A stretch of 64,000 bases of DNA from Manihot esculenta (GCF_001659605.2 NC_035175.2:29483705-29547704); one strand, 5' to 3'; positions 45,556 to 59,615 are shown, counted from the stretch's first letter. Program-made: numbers and translations. The notes: generated from the sequence alone by a model not told the origin.

Positions 45556-47768
45556 TGTAACGATCCCGAAAATCGGACCGCTACCGGCGCTAGGATCCGG
45601 GTCGACTTAAGGCCGCCGGGACCCGTAGCAAGCCTAATATGCATCCTGTGAACCTGGTTAATCCCATACATGACCAACAACATACATAAAAATTAGAACT
45701 TTTCTTTCATTCATTCTCTCATATACCAACTCAACCTGTGCATGCACTGAACATAAATATAATCATAAGCATTGGCCCCTCTGTGGGACCTCATCAATGC
45801 CCCCAATGGGTGGCATAACATGTGTTGAGTTGGTTAAACATAATCATCAATAAACGTTAAGATCATGTATCAACAAGGGATTACAATAAACTATGGTCAA
45901 GCACACTTCTAAACCTCAATATCATTATACATAATATAACTATTCAACTTTACATCATCTTACAATTTATCATGTCCACTTTCTATCTATTACAAACATA
46001 TGACTTTACTCTTCTTGACTTCTCTGTCTAGCCCGTACCTGCAATCCTGGGGGATTAGGGGAAAAGGGGTGAGCTACTAGAGCCCAGTGAGCAGAATAAT
46101 AGAAAAAAACATTTAAAATCTCATGCCATCATGTAATGCAACATATCACAACAAATCACATCTCGGATGGTATTGTCACCAATAGTCCTCTACATTCCAA
46201 AGTGCCGGGACGTAGAATGGGTACAACCGGTCTTTCTCTTAACATAACATATCATAACATTCCAATGTGCCAGGGACGTAGAATGGGTACAACCTGGACT
46301 TTCTCTTACATAGTGCCAGGGACGTAGAATGGGTACAACCTGGACTTCCATACCATATCATGCCATAACATCATCATACCATATGAGGACTAAAGGATCA
46401 TCCAATAACCAATCCACATCAACATCATAAATGCAATGCAACGTATTCGTGATTTCTAATGCAAACAACCTAATTCATCACATGGCATTCATGATGCATG
46501 AACATGCTCAACTGTATGATTCATTTGCTTTAAAACATAAAGGTTTATTCTATTCACCTCTTGGCTAGCTCTGACAAAGACTGATACAGCTAACTCACTG
46601 CTGGGGTCCTCGGTTCCTCGGGTCCGAACCCACACAGGTGGACTCAAATGAGGGACCAAACAACTAGAACATAACTCTAAAAACATCCCCCAAAGACCCC
46701 CTAAAATACCTCAAAACAATCATACAAAACATGCAAAGGAAGGCTGAACAGGGCAGGTTCGGCGGCACCTTCGGCAGCCGAAAGTCCCTCCAGAACCGAA
46801 ACCCAGGCAGGTTAGGCGGCACCTTCGGCGACCGAAAGTCCCAGATAGAGATGAAAGTCTCTTTTAGGGGGCAACTTCGGCAGCCGAAAGGCCTGCCTTC
46901 CCAGCCATGTTCGGCGGCCGAAAGTCCTTCGGCTGCCGAACCTGGTTTCTGCCAAAGGGCAGTAACTTGGCTCCTTTTGCCTCCAATGCCTCCCCTCAAG
47001 CATACAAGCTCCTAGGGGCTTCAAACTACCTTAAACCCCAACTACAACACATCAAACAACACAAACCCAACATACATTGTCAATAAACCAACATAAACCC
47101 ATAAACTCATAAAACCCTACACATGCATTCTACCCCAAAGATCTTACATAAAACTTACTTAAAACATGAAATGAGCTTAAGATCGGCTCTTACCTCTTGA
47201 AGGTCGAGAGAGAGACGACCTAAACTCGGAGATGGGAGGGATTTGAGTTCTTGAACCTCAAAGCTCCAAAACTTGCTCAAAACTTGAAAATCTTCAAAAC
47301 AAGATGAAAACTTGTGAAAATCGTGAAAGATTTGAAGGAAAGAACTCAAGGATGGTGAGGAACGGCGGAAGGGCTCACCTTGGCCGAAAATGGGGAGAAA
47401 GCTCGCCCATTTCGGCTAAGGGGCTCTTTTATAGTGGCTGGCCAGGCCACATTCGGAAGCCGAACGTGCCTCCGCATGCATGCCATGTTCGGCGGCCGAA
47501 CTTGAGGTTCGGCGGCTGATCCTGGGCTTTCCTCACTTATGCCTTCGGGGGCCTAAGGCTCACCCGAAATGCATGCATGTTCGGCGGCCGAACCTGAGTT
47601 TTCCTCCAAGGTGGTTTTTATTCAAAACTCATTTCCTCTTTACTTAAAATCATCAAAAACATTAAAACATTTCATGAAAACATGGTTTTACCCTTCTAGA
47701 GGTCTCCGACACCCGAGATTCCACCGGACGGTAGGAATTCCGGTACCGAAGTCTAGCCGGGTATTACA
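45556..47768 (-). repeat. Element C 3' LTR (2213 bp)
   Basis: On the + strand TGTAACGATCCC to GGGTATTACA. It has the inner dyad pair (47488 and 47508, the second decayed) and a single outer dyad (47580). TATA on the minus strand is at 47426-47433. The acceptor-like TGTGTAG seen in other copies is TGTGTGG here. Confidence 0.93.
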
Positions 47769-47805
47769 TTCTCCCCCCCTTAAGAACATTCGTCCCCGAA
47801 TGTTC
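47769..47805 (-). promoter_or_regulatory. Hairpin plus polypurine tract (element C)
   Basis: The 9-bp stem with GGGA loop (minus strand) lies at 47784-47805, and the tract at 47769-47783 touches the 3' LTR. Confidence 0.85.
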
Positions 47806-47875
47806 CTCAACTAGCACATGCAAGGCATACACATAACATACATACATAGCACATAAAACTCACAAGGAACTAACC

Positions 47876-50800
47876 TCAGAAAAGATAAGGGTACTGCTGG
47901 AGCATGGACTCCCGTGTCTCCCAAGTGCATTCTTCCATATTGTGGTGGTTCCACAGGACTTTCACCATCGGGATTTCCTTGTTTCTCACCTTTCTGATCT
48001 GGGTGTCTATGATCCGCACTGGCTGCTCAACATAGGTGAGATCCTCTTGGATCTCCACATCAGGCTCACTAAGAACCTTGCCCGGATCTGACACAAACTT
48101 TCTCAACATGGAAACATGGAAAACCGGATGGATTCTTTCCATTGAAGCAGGCAAATCTAGCTTGTACGACACATTCCCAATCTTTTGCAAGACTTCAAAG
48201 GGTCCGATGTATCGTGGGGCTAGTTTACCTTTCTTCCCAAAGCGAACCACTCCTTTCATTGGAGACACCTTGAGCAATACCAGATCCCCCTCCTGAAACT
48301 CTACTTGCCGTCTGCGGATGTCTGCATAACTCTTCTGTCTGCTTGCAGCAGTCTTGATCCTCTCTCTGATTACGGGTACCACCCTGCTGGTAATCTCTAC
48401 TAGCTCAGGCCCTGCCAAGGCCTTTTCTCCAACTTCTTCCCAGCAAACAAGTGACCTGCACTTCCTTCCATATAAAGCTTCATATGGAGCCATCCCGATG
48501 CTAGCATGATGGCTGTTATTGTAGGCAAACTCCACCAAAGGTAGATGCTGCCTCCAAGAACCGCCAAAGTCCAGCACACACATTCTAAGCATATCCTCGA
48601 TAGTCTGGATGGTCCTTTCGGACTGTCCGTCCGTCTGGGGGTGGAAGGCAGTACTGAAATCCAACCTGGTACCCATGGCATTCTGCAGACTCCGCCAAAA
48701 CCTGGAGGTGAAATGGGGTCCTCTATCCGACACTATTGAAACAGGAACCCCATGCAGCCTAACGATCTCATCCACATATACCTGCGCCAACTTGTCCACA
48801 GAGTAGCCACTCCTGACAGGGATGAAGTGAGCAGATTTGGTGAGTCTGTCCACAATCACCCATATGGAGTCCAATCTGTTGGACGTCGCCGGTAACCCCA
48901 CTACGAAGTCCATAGCTATATTCTCCCATTTCCATTCTGGAATAGGTAGCGGGTTAAGCATTCCAGCCAGCTTCTGATGTTCCAGCTTCACCCTCTGACA
49001 CACTTCGCAGGCTGACACAAACTGTGCCACTTCTTTCTTCATCGCTGGCCACCAATAAACTTTCTTCAGATCTTGATACATCTTGGTGGCTCCGGGGTGA
49101 ACGCTGTATCTTGCATTATGAGCCTCCCCCATAATGTCTCCTTTTAGCTCTATGTCATCTGGTACACACAATCGACTCCCATAGCGGAGGATCCCTTTAC
49201 TGTCAAATCTGAACTCACTGTCCTTGCCTAACTGAACAGTCCTGGCAATCTTCACTAATTATGGGTCCTCATGCTGTTTTTGAGCCACCTGCTCCAGAAA
49301 CACAGGTGTCACTCTCATCTGGGCCACTAAAGCACCTGTACCAGACAACTCCAACTGTAGACCTTCATCAATAAGCTTGTAAAACTCCTTCACCACTGGT
49401 CTCCTCTCTGCCGTGATGTGGGATAGACTGCCTAGTGACTTCCGGCTTAGGGCATCTGCCACGACGTTCGCCTTACCCGGATGATACTGAATCTTGCAAT
49501 CATAGTCACTCAGTAGCTCTACCCATCTCCTCTGTCTCAAGTTCAAATCTCTTTGACTCAGGATGTACTGCAGGCTCTTATGATCTGTAAAGATCTCACA
49601 TTTTACCCCATAGAGGTAGTGCCTCCACATCTTGAGTGCAAAGATTACTGCTGCCATCTCAAGGTCATGTGTGGGGTAATTCAACTCATGCTTCTTTAGC
49701 TGCCTAGAAGCATAAGCGATCACCCTCTCATTCTGCATTAGTACACAACCCAGTCCCACACGGGACGCATCACAAAAGATTGTAAAGTCTTCATCACTAG
49801 ATGGCAGAGCTAACACTGGTGCTGAAGTCAACCTCTTCTTAAGCTCTTCAAAACTCTCTTCGCACTTGTCGGTCCACACAAACTTCTGATTCTTCCTGGT
49901 CAACCTGGTCAGAGGAGCTGCAATCTTTGAGAAGTCCTGAACAAACCTCTTGTAGTAACCTGCCAAACCCAAGAAACTCCTGATTTCTGTCACTGAAGTG
50001 GGTCTAGGCCAGTTAGCCACAGCTTCTACCTTCTTGGGGTCCACCTCTATCCCATTCTCTGACACTACATGCCCCAAAAACGAAATGCTCCTCAGCCAGA
50101 ACTCACACTTAGAGAACTTGGCGTACAAGCCATGTTCCCTCAAGGTCTGCAGAACCAACCTCAGATGATGGGCATGCTTCTCTGCATTCCTGGAATACAC
50201 TAAGATATCATCTATGAAGACAATAACAAAGTGATCCAGGTATTGGCTAAACACTCTGTTCATGAGATCCATGAATGCTGCAGGGGCGTTGGTTAACCGA
50301 ACGACATCACAAGGAACTCATAATGCCCATATCTGGTCCTGAAAGCTGTCTTTGGCACATCTTCTTCCCTTATCCTTAGCTGATGGTACCCCGATCTCAG
50401 ATCTATTTTGGAGAAACAACCTGCTCCGGCTAGCTGGTCGAATAGATCGTCGATCCTAGGCAACGGGTACTTATTCTTGGTAGTGACTTTGTTCAACTGC
50501 CTGTAGTCGATACAAAGCCTAAGGGATCCATCCTTCTTTCTCACAAACAAAACTGGTGCACCCCAAGGTGAGGTGCTCGGTCGGATGAAGCCCTTTTCTA
50601 CCAGCTCTTGCAACTGTTCTTTCAATTCCTTCAACTCGGCTGGAGCCATCCTGTAGGGAGGGATAGAGATCGGTCGGGTTCCAGGCATCAATTCTATCTC
50701 GAACTCTATCTCCCTAGCAGGTGGTAAACCTAGTAGCTCGTCTGGGAACACGTCTAGAAACTCTCTAACCACTGGCACCGAGGCGGGCTCTCTAACCTGA

Positions 50801-52860
50801 CTGCTAAGCTCTCTCACATGAGCCAAATACCCCTGACATCCCTTCCTAAGCAACCTATGAGCCTGAAGAGCTGATATCAGACCTCTAGGTGTACCCCTCC
50901 TGTCTCCCCTGAAGACACCCTCTGACCCATCCTGACCTCTGAACCTGACTACCTTGTCCCTGCAGTCCAAGGTAGCACCATGGGTAGATAACCAGTCCAT
51001 CCCTAGAATGACGTCAAAATCTGTCAAGTCTAGAACCACAAGGTCGGCGGACAAGCATCTTCCCTCAACAAACACAGGACTACACTGGCAGACTGACTCT
51101 ACCACTGATGGATCACACTTGGGTCCACTGACCCAGAGAGGACACTCTAACTCAGAGATCATCAACCCCAACCTCTGGACGGCTCTCGGAGCAATAAAAG
51201 AATGAGATGCACCAGGGTCCATCAAGGCATACACATCTGAACAACCAATGACTAAGTTACCTGCCGCCATGGTGTTAGATGCATCTGCCTCCTGCTGAGT
51301 CATGGTGAAGATCCGTGCTGGAGCTGATGAACCTTCACCTCTGAAACCCCCTGAAGAAGAGGCTGCCCCTCTCCCTCTACCTCTGCCACTGGCCTGAGTC
51401 ATGGCTGGAGCTGCTGGTTGAGCCACACTGCCAGAAGCTGTCTGCTGAGACTGTGCTCCAAAAGCTGCCCTAGGACACTCCCGAGCCATGTGTCCCTCTT
51501 GCCCGCATTTGAAGCAGGCTACTGTCCCAGCCCGGCAAACTCCCCTGTGTGGCCTACTACACTTTGCACAAACTGCATTATCCGCACCAGAGCTTGAGCC
51601 ACTCCCTAGTCCCAGACTAGACTTGACCTTGTTCCAAAACTTGTTCTTCTTAGGCTTCCTAGTGGTGTTACTCCACTTTTTGCTACGTGAAGCTACTACA
51701 CTCAGAGAAGAAGAGCCTGGGGTCTTTGAACTAGGAGGCTGTGCCACTGACTGCTTAACTGTCCCCTGAACGATGGCACTGGCCTCCATTTTCCGGGCCA
51801 TATCCATTATGGCATGAAAGCTCTCCCTATCTTCTGACTGGATCAAAGAGGAATATCTGGAGTGGAGTTTCATGATATACCTCCTTGACCTTTTCTGATC
51901 CGTGTCAAGATTTTGCCCTGCAAATGGCAACAGCTCCAAGAATCTGTCTGTGAACTCCTCTACACCCATCTCATCAGTCTGCCTCAACTGCTCAAACTCT
52001 ATCATCTTTAGCTCTCTTGAACTATCTGGGAAAGCCCATCCTGCAAACTCGTTTGCAAACTCCTCCCAAGACATGCTGTCTACTCTGGGGTTCACATAAT
52101 TCTTGAACCACTCCCGTGCCTTCTTGCACTTAAGCGTGAACCCAACCATCTGAATGGCTCTACTGTCATCAGCCCCAATCTCATCTGTGATCACCTTAAC
52201 CCTTTCAAGATACACAAATGGGTCGTTCCCTTTTTCATACTGAGGAGCACCCAATTTCATGTAGTCGGTCATCTTGACCTTACTCCCTCTGGCTGAGCTA
52301 GGTCTAGAAGGTTGAGTAATTGGGGCTGCTGGTTCTGTAGGTGGTGGAGGTGGTGCAACATTTTCTGAGGTAGGGTTTACTGGATTTGGATAGTAAGGTG
52401 GGGGTGGATACATTGGGTATTGTGAATATGGTGGGTAGTAGGGTGGGTATGGCATCTGTGTGGGATAAGGGGTGAAACTAGGGTAATCCGATGTACCTCC
52501 CATCGAATACCCGGGATTTTGTGAGAAGTGTGGGTAGTGGGGTGGCTGAGCAAATCCCGAGGCCTGAGTGCCTCCTTGGGACTCTCCCATTCCCTCTTCT
52601 GACATGCTAACTCCCAAACTGCCATCCCTCTTCTGCTCTGCATCCATATCATCCCCCATGTCTTCTGACATTCCTCCCTGAACTGTTCCCCTCACTGATC
52701 TGCTCCTACCCAGATCCAGAGACCTTCTAGGGTCTCTTACTGCTCTTTCTCTGTTAGACCTACTAGACATTGCCCTAGGCAATGTAGGAGGACGGGCGCT
52801 CATGCCCTCATCCTCAGGTGGCACTCCAGTCAATTGTGCAGATCGACGAGTTCCTCTCAT
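47876..52860 (-). pseudogene. Element C gag-pol polyprotein, one frameshift and one nonsense change
   Basis: The ATG is at 52860 ([10 protein letters not shown]). The same domain order as in B is seen: gag core, CCHC knuckle ([15 protein letters not shown]), protease DPGASHS, RT with FIDD, RNase H, integrase with intact catalytic residues, GPF motif and chromodomain-like tail, ending at 47876. Two lesions break it: a 1-bp deletion in a G run near 50297, just after the MPFG motif region of RT, and a GAA to TAA change at 49259-49261 between RNase H and integrase. The three long frames here are one gene. Confidence 0.92.
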
Positions 52861-53105
52861 CCTGTTTTCTGAAAGGCAGCACATAACAAGCAAACATTAG
52901 CATCATATGGTTCATGTGGGCACACATGAACCCTCATCACATACATCACATATCGTTAATGCACATGCATATAATCATGGCATTTCACATCATCATGCAA
53001 GACAGGACTCCACATCCTATCCTAGTGGACATGATCTTCCTATTGTGCTTGACCTTCTATAACATCTATGAGCCCGACACTCTAGGTCCGACCATATGAA
53101 CCTAG

Positions 53106-53118
53106 GGCTCTGATACCA
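53106..53118 (-). other. Primer binding site (element C)
   Basis: On the minus strand TGGTATCAGAGCC follows the 5' LTR after three bases. Confidence 0.92.
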
Positions 53119-53121
53119 TTC

Positions 53122-55275
53122 TGTAACGATCCCGAAAATCGGACCGCTACCGGCGCTAGGATCCGGGTCGACTTAAGGCCGCCGGGACCCGTAGCAAGCC
53201 TAACATGCATCCTGTGAACCTGGTTAATCCCATACATGACCAACAACATACATAAAAATTAGAACTTTTCTTTCATTCATTCTCTCATATACCAACTCAA
53301 CCTGTGCATGCACTGAACATAAATATAATCATAAGCATTGGCCCCTCTGTGGGACCTCATCAATGCCCCCAATGGGTGGCATAACATGTGTTGAGTTGGT
53401 TAAACATAATCATCAATAAACGTTAAGATCATGTATCAACAAGGGATTACAATAAACTATGGTCAAGCACACTTCTAAACCTCAATATCATTATACATAA
53501 TATAACTATTCAACTTTACATCATCTTACAATTTATCATGTCCACTTTCTATCTATTACAAACATATGACTTTACTCTTCTTGACTTCTCTGTCTAGCCC
53601 GTACCTGCAATCCTGGGGGATTAGGGGAAAAGGGGTGAGCTACTAGAGCCCAGTGAGCAGAATAATAGAAAACAACATTTAAAATCTCATGCCATCATGT
53701 AATGCAACACATCACAACAAATCACAACAAATCACATCTCGGATGGTATTGTCACCAATAGTCCTCTACATTCCAAAGTGCCGGGACGTAGAATGGGTAC
53801 AACCGGTCTTTCTCTTAACATAACATATCATAACATTCCAATGTGTCAGGGACGTAGAATGGGTACAACCTGGACTTTCTCTTACATAGTGCCAGGGACG
53901 TAGAATGGGTACAATCTGGACTTCCATACCATATCATGCCATAACATCATCATACCATATGAGGACTAAAGGATCATCCAATAACCAATCCACATCAACA
54001 TCATAAATGCAATGCAACATATTCGTGATTTCTAATGCAAACAACCTAATTCATCACATGGCATTCATGATGCATGAACATGCTCAACTGTATGATTCAT
54101 TTGCTTTAAAACATAAAGGTTTATTCTACTCACCTCTTGGCTAGCTCTGACAAAGACTGATGCAGCTAACTCACTGCTAGGGTCCTCGGTTCCTCGGGTT
54201 CGAACCTACACAGGTGGACTCAGGAAGGCTGAACAGGGCAGGTTCGGTGGCACCTTCGGTAGCCGAAAGTCCCTCCAGAGCCGAAACCCAGGCAGGTTCG
54301 GCGGCACCTTCGGCGGCCGAATGTCCCAGACAGAGACGAAAGTCTCTTTTCGGGGGCAACTTCGGCAGCCGAAAGGCCTGCCTTCCCAGCCATGTTCGGC
54401 GGCCGAAAGTCCTTCGGCTGCCGAACCTGGTTTCTGCTAAAGGGCAGAAACTTGGCTCCTCTTGCCTCCAATGCCTCCCAAACCTTATAATTATGCATAA
54501 TCCTATTCTACAACACACATACTCAAGCATACAAGCTCCTAGGGGCTTCAAACTACCTTAAACCCCAACTACAACACATCAAAAAACACAAACCCAACAT
54601 ACATTGTCCATAAACCAACATAAACCCATAAACTCATAAAACCCTACACATGCATTCTACCCCAAAGATCTTACATAAAACTTACTTAAAACATGAAATG
54701 AGCTTAAGATCGGCTCTTACCTCTTGAAGGTCAAGAGAGAGACGACCTAAACTCGGAGATGGGAGGGATTTGAGTTCTTGAACCTCAAAGCTCCAAAACT
54801 TGCTCAAAACTTGAAAATCTTCAAAACAAGATGAAAACTTGTGAAAATCGTGAAAGAATTGAAGGAAAGAACTCAAGGATGGTGAGGAATGGCGGAAGGG
54901 CTCACCTTGGCCAAAAATGGGGAGAAAGCTCGCCCATTTCGGCTAAGGGGCTCTTTTATAGTGGCTGGCCAGGCCACATTCGAGAGCCGAACGTGCCTCC
55001 GCATGCATGCCATGTTCGGCAGCCGAACCTGGGCTTCCCTCACTTATGCCTTCGGGGGCCTAAGGCTCACCCGAAATGCATGTATGTTCGGCGGCCGAAC
55101 CTGAGTTTTCCTCCAAGGTTGTTTTTATTCAAAACTCATTTCCTCTTTACTTAAAATCATCAAAAACATTAAAACATTTCATGAAAACATGGTTTTACCC
55201 TTCTAGAGGTCTCCGACACCCGAGATTCCACCGGACGATAGGAATTCCGGTACCGAAGTCTAGCTGGGTATTACA
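53122..55275 (-). repeat. Element C 5' LTR (2154 bp)
   Basis: Shorter than its partner: it lacks about 110 bp near 54223 and one dyad unit near 55020, but has about 45 bp (54480-54525) absent from the left copy. TATA on the minus strand is at 54953-54960; donor-like CAAGAG|GTAAG lies at 54720/54721. Confidence 0.93.
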
Positions 55276-55280
55276 ATAGG

Positions 55281-55356
55281 CTTGCTACGGGTCCCGGCGG
55301 CCTTAAGCCGATCTGGATCCTAGCGCCGGTAGCGGTCCGGTTTTCGGGTCATTACA
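55281..55356 (+). repeat. Element D 5' LTR, last part
   Basis: It continues the LTR after element C with the conserved end (cggcggccttaagccg to GGGTCATTACA). Confidence 0.9.
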
Positions 55357-55359
55357 GAT

Positions 55360-55372
55360 TGGTATCAGAGCC
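55360..55372 (+). other. Primer binding site (element D)
   Basis: TGGTATCAGAGCC, three bases after the LTR end. Confidence 0.9.
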
Positions 55373-55649
55373 CCAGGTTCATATGGTCGGACCGAAGGGG
55401 TGTGAGACCTAGGTTCATATAGTCGGACCTATAGTGTGTCAGGCTCATAGAGGTTATAGAAGGGCAAGCACATTAGGAAAAAATCATGTCCACTAGGATA
55501 GGATGTGGAGTCCTGTCTTGCATGATGATATGAAATGCCATGATGAGATGCATGTGCATTACTGATATGTTATGTATGTATTGTGGATTCATGTGTTCTC
55601 ACATGGATCATTTGATGTTATGTGTGATGTTGTGCTATTCAGAAGCAGG

Positions 55650-58600
55650 ATGAGAGGAACTCGTCGATCTGCTAGATTGACTGGAGCTCCACCAGAGAAT
55701 GAGGGCATGGATGCCCATCCCGCTGTTCTACAAAGGGCAAGGTCTTGTAGGACAAGCAGAGAAGGAACATCAAGGGACCCTAGGAGGTCTTTTGATGCAA
55801 GCAAGAGGGGATCAGTTTTTGGTAGAATGTCAGTTGATGAGAGGTAATCAGAGGAGGAGGATCAGAGAAGAGATAGTAGTCTGGACATGAGTATGTCAGT
55901 AGAGGGTATGGAAGTGTCCCAAGGAGGCGCTCAGGCCTCGGGTTTTGTTCACCCACCCCAGTACCAACCCTATCCTCAGGGCCCAGGGTATCTGATGGGG
56001 AGTACATCAGATTACTCCAGGTACCACCCATACCCCACCTTCATGCCCTATCCTCCCTTTTTCCCACAGTATCCCATGTTTCCACCCTCATCATTCTACC
56101 CAGGTTCAGCAAACCCTAACCCAGGGAATGTTGCACCTCCTCCACCACCAGCAGAACCAATTATCTCTGATGTCCAAATACCCAAATCTAGCTCATCAGT
56201 TGGGGGTAAGGTAAAGATGACGGATTACTTAAAGTTAGATGCCCCAAAGTTTGAAACAGGTGATGACCCTTTTGAGTATCTCAAAACGGTAAAGATGATA
56301 ACTGATGAGTTGGGAGCAAGTGAGAGTAGAGCCATTCAGATGGCAGGGTTCACATTGAAATGCAAGAAGACAAGGGAATGGTTCAAAACTTATGTGGACC
56401 CAAGGTTGGAAAGCTTATCCTGGGAACAGTTTGCCAATGAGTTTGCAGGATGGGCTTTTCCAGACAGTGCAAGGGAGCTTAAGATGATTGAGTTTGAACA
56501 GTTGAGGCAAACGGAAGAGATGAGTGTGGATGAGTTTACAGATAAGTTTTTGGAGTTGTTACCGTTTGCAGGACAAGTTTTTGATACAGACTAGAAGAAG
56601 GCCAGGAGGTATACCATGAGGCTCCATTTCAGGTATTCTTCCTTGATACAGTCAGCAGAAAGGGAGAGTTTCCATGCTATAGTGGATATGGCACGGAAGA
56701 TGGAGGCTAGTACCATCATTCATGGGACAATTAAGCAGTCTATGGCACAGTCTTCGGGTTTTACAATCCCGGGGACAAGTGATGTTAATCTCTCCCCTCT
56801 GAACGAGGTTGTCACAAAGAGTAAGAAGGGAGGCAGAGGCCTCAGAAGATCAAAGAAGAGCAAGTTCTGAAATCAGATAAAGTCTGGTCTGGGAATAGGT
56901 GATGGTTCGAGCTCTAGTTTGGACGACTCCAAATGTCCGAGGTGCGATAGGCCGCACAAGGGAGTCTGTCTGGTTGGGACAACGGCATGTTTCAGGTGCG
57001 GACAAGAGGGGCACATGGCATGTGAGTGTCCCACCGCGACCTTGATGACACAGTCCCAGCAGACAGCTTCAGACAGAGTGGCTCAGCCAGGAGCTCTAGC
57101 CATGGCGCAGGGCAGAGGCAGAGGGAGAGGGATAGCTCCTTCTTCCGCAGGTTCCCCAAGTGAAGATCCATCAGCTTCAGCACGGATCTTCACCTTGACG
57201 CAGCAGGAGGCTGACACATCAGACATGGCAGTGACAGGTAATTTTCACTCCCTTATGTTTTGATGTGCCTGCTTTTATGAACACTGATGTTTCTCTTTCC
57301 TTAGTGCTTTGCGAGCCGTAGAGAGTATGGGTTTGATAGCTTCTGGGAGTAGAGTGTCCTCTTCGGATCAATGGACCCAAGTGTGATCCATCAGTGGCAG
57401 AGTCAGTCTGCTAGTAGAGTTCAGTGTTTGTTGTGAGTAGGTGCCTTCCAGCTGACCTAGTGGTTCTAGAGTGACTGTTTGATGTCATTCTAGGGGTGAA
57501 TTGGCTAGCTACTCATAGTACTGCCTTAGATAGCAGAGGCAGGGTAGTCATGCTTAGAGATCAGGATGGATCAAAGGTAGTCTTTTGAGGGGACAGTGTA
57601 GAGATGCCTAGAGGTTTGATATCAGCCCTATAGGCTCGTAGGTTGTCAGGGGTTTCTTGCTCGTGTTAGAGAGCATAACAGTCAGTCAGATCGGGGGGGG
57701 GGACCAGTTTCAGTGCCCGCAGTCAGTGAACTCTTCAATGTTTTCCCAGACAAGCTACCAGGTTTACCACCTGTTAGGGAAATAGAGTTTGAAATGGAAG
57801 TAAGGATGGGGACCAGACCCGTCTTTACCACTCCCTACAGGATGGCACCTGCAGAGTTAAAGGAATAAAAAGAGTAGTTACAAGAGCTGGTAGACAAGGG
57901 TTTCATCCGACCGAGTACCTCCCTTTGGAGTGCTCTAGAGTGGTTACTGAGAATAACGGATGAATCCTTAAGGCATTGTATCGACTATAAGTCGGTGGAC
58001 AAGGTCACTACCAGTAAGTATCTGTTACCTTGGATCGACGATCTAGTTTAGACCAGCTAGTAGTAGCTGGTTGTCTTTATAGATCTAAAATCCAGGTACG
58101 ATCAGGTAAGAATGAGAGTAGAAGATGAACTGAAGACAGCGTACAGGATGAGATATGGGCACTATGGATTCTTAGTAATGCCGTTTGGGCTAGTAAATGC
58201 CCCTATAGCATTCGTGGATCTCATAAGCAGAGTTTTTAGTCAGATTCTGGATCACTCCGGTATTGACAATACCGTGGTGAGTTCCAGAAACACAGAGGAG
58301 AGTGCCCATTATCAGAAGATAGTGTTGCAGACCTTGAAAGAACATGGCTTGTATGCCAAGTTCTTCCAGTGTGAGTTCTGGTTGAGGAGTATTGCATTCT
58401 TAGGGTATGATGTCTCAGAAAAAGGAATCGAAGTAGACCCCAAGAAGGTAAAAGCTGTAGCAACTGGCTTCGACCCACCATAGTAACAAAGATTAACAGT
58501 TTCTGGGTTTGGCAGATTGCTACAAGGAGGTCAGTCTAAGACATCTCTAGAAGTTGTCACTCCTATGACCAGAATGACCAAGAAGGACCAAAAGTTGGGA

Positions 58601-59560
58601 AGAGCTGAAGTAAAGGTGACGTCAGCACTAGTGGTAGCTCTGTCTACCAGTAATAAGGATTTCACAGTGTTCTGTGATGCATCCCTTGTGGGACTAGATT
58701 GTGTGTTCATGCAAGTGGCAGGGTAATTACTTATGTTTCTAAGCAGCTGAAGAAGCATGAGTTGAATTATCCGACACATGGTCTAGAGATGGCAGTTGTA
58801 GCCTTTGCACTCGAGCTGTGGAGGCAATAACCGTATGGGGTAAGATGTGAGATCTTTATAGATCAAAGAAGCTTGCGGTACATTGTGAATCAAAAAGAGA
58901 TGAATTTGAGGCAGAGGTAATGGGTAGAACTGCTTAGCGACTCTAATTTCAAGATTCAGTATCTTCTGGGTGAGGCAAATGAGATGTTAGCTGCCCTCAG
59001 TCAGAAGTCGCTTAACAGTTTATCCTGTATTACAGGCAGCAGAAATGGTAGGTAGATGTTCGTAGAAGGTGTGTAGAGTTCCGGAAGGGAGAAAAGCACA
59101 GAAGTTAGTTAAAGTTCAAGAGAAGGTTGTGGTATTGCTGGAAGTGTCTCCTTAAGAGAGGGTGATCCATTATGGGAAGAAGGGTAAATTAGCTCTAAGA
59201 TACATCGGACCCTTGAAATCCTGCAAAGGCCTGGGAATGTATTCCACAAGCTAGATTTACCTACTTCAATGGAAGCGCTTCATTCGATTTTTCCATGTTC
59301 CTAAGATGTGTGAGTTCGTGTCGGATCTGAATGAGGTTCTTAAGGAACCAGAGGTAGAGATCGCAAGAGGATCTCACCTATGTTGAGCAGTTAGTACGGA
59401 TCATAGACACACAGATTAGAGAGTAGAGGAACAAGGATATCCCGATGGTAAAAGTCCCTTGGAATCACCTCTGTATGAAAAGTGCGTCTGGGAGACCAAA
59501 AGTTCGTACTCCAGTGGTACTGTGTTTGTTTAGGCTAGAGTTTTTGTGTTTTTATGTGTA
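55650..59560 (+). pseudogene. Element D gag-pol, heavily decayed, integrase deleted
   Basis: Gag starts at 55650 ([10 protein letters not shown]) and is fairly well kept: the core is open from 55887 to 56591 and the knuckle reads [14 protein letters not shown], with stops at 55846, 56592 and 56868. From about 57250 decay is severe. The protease region has many stops. RT is readable at 58112-58483 (MPFGLVNAP), but the active site is IDNTVV instead of FIDDIL. RNase H is recognisable to about 59030. The sequence then jumps to the region just before the GPF motif, so the integrase zinc finger and catalytic core are missing. A decayed chromodomain-like tail ends near 59530. Confidence 0.9.
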
Positions 59561-59577
59561 TGCATGTGTTAGTTGAG

Positions 59578-59615
59578 GAACATTCGGGGACGAATGGTCG
59601 TAAAGGGGGGAAGAA
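59578..59615 (+). promoter_or_regulatory. Hairpin plus polypurine tract (element D)
   Basis: The same stem-loop as in A-C, with one mismatch in the 9-bp stem (CGAATGGTC instead of CGAATGTTC), at 59578-59599. The tract aaaggggggaagaa follows. Confidence 0.8.

Larger units (their letters stand above)
45556..55275 (-). mobile_element. Element C: full-length Tekay/Del-like chromovirus, two coding lesions
   Basis: TG...CA LTRs of 2213 bp (left, 3') and 2154 bp (right, 5') with a perfect duplication atagg (45551-45555, 55276-55280). The primer site, hairpin and polypurine tract are present. It reads on the minus strand and sits 76 bp from the end of the 5' LTR of element D. Its gag is very similar to that of A. 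Confidence 0.95.
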
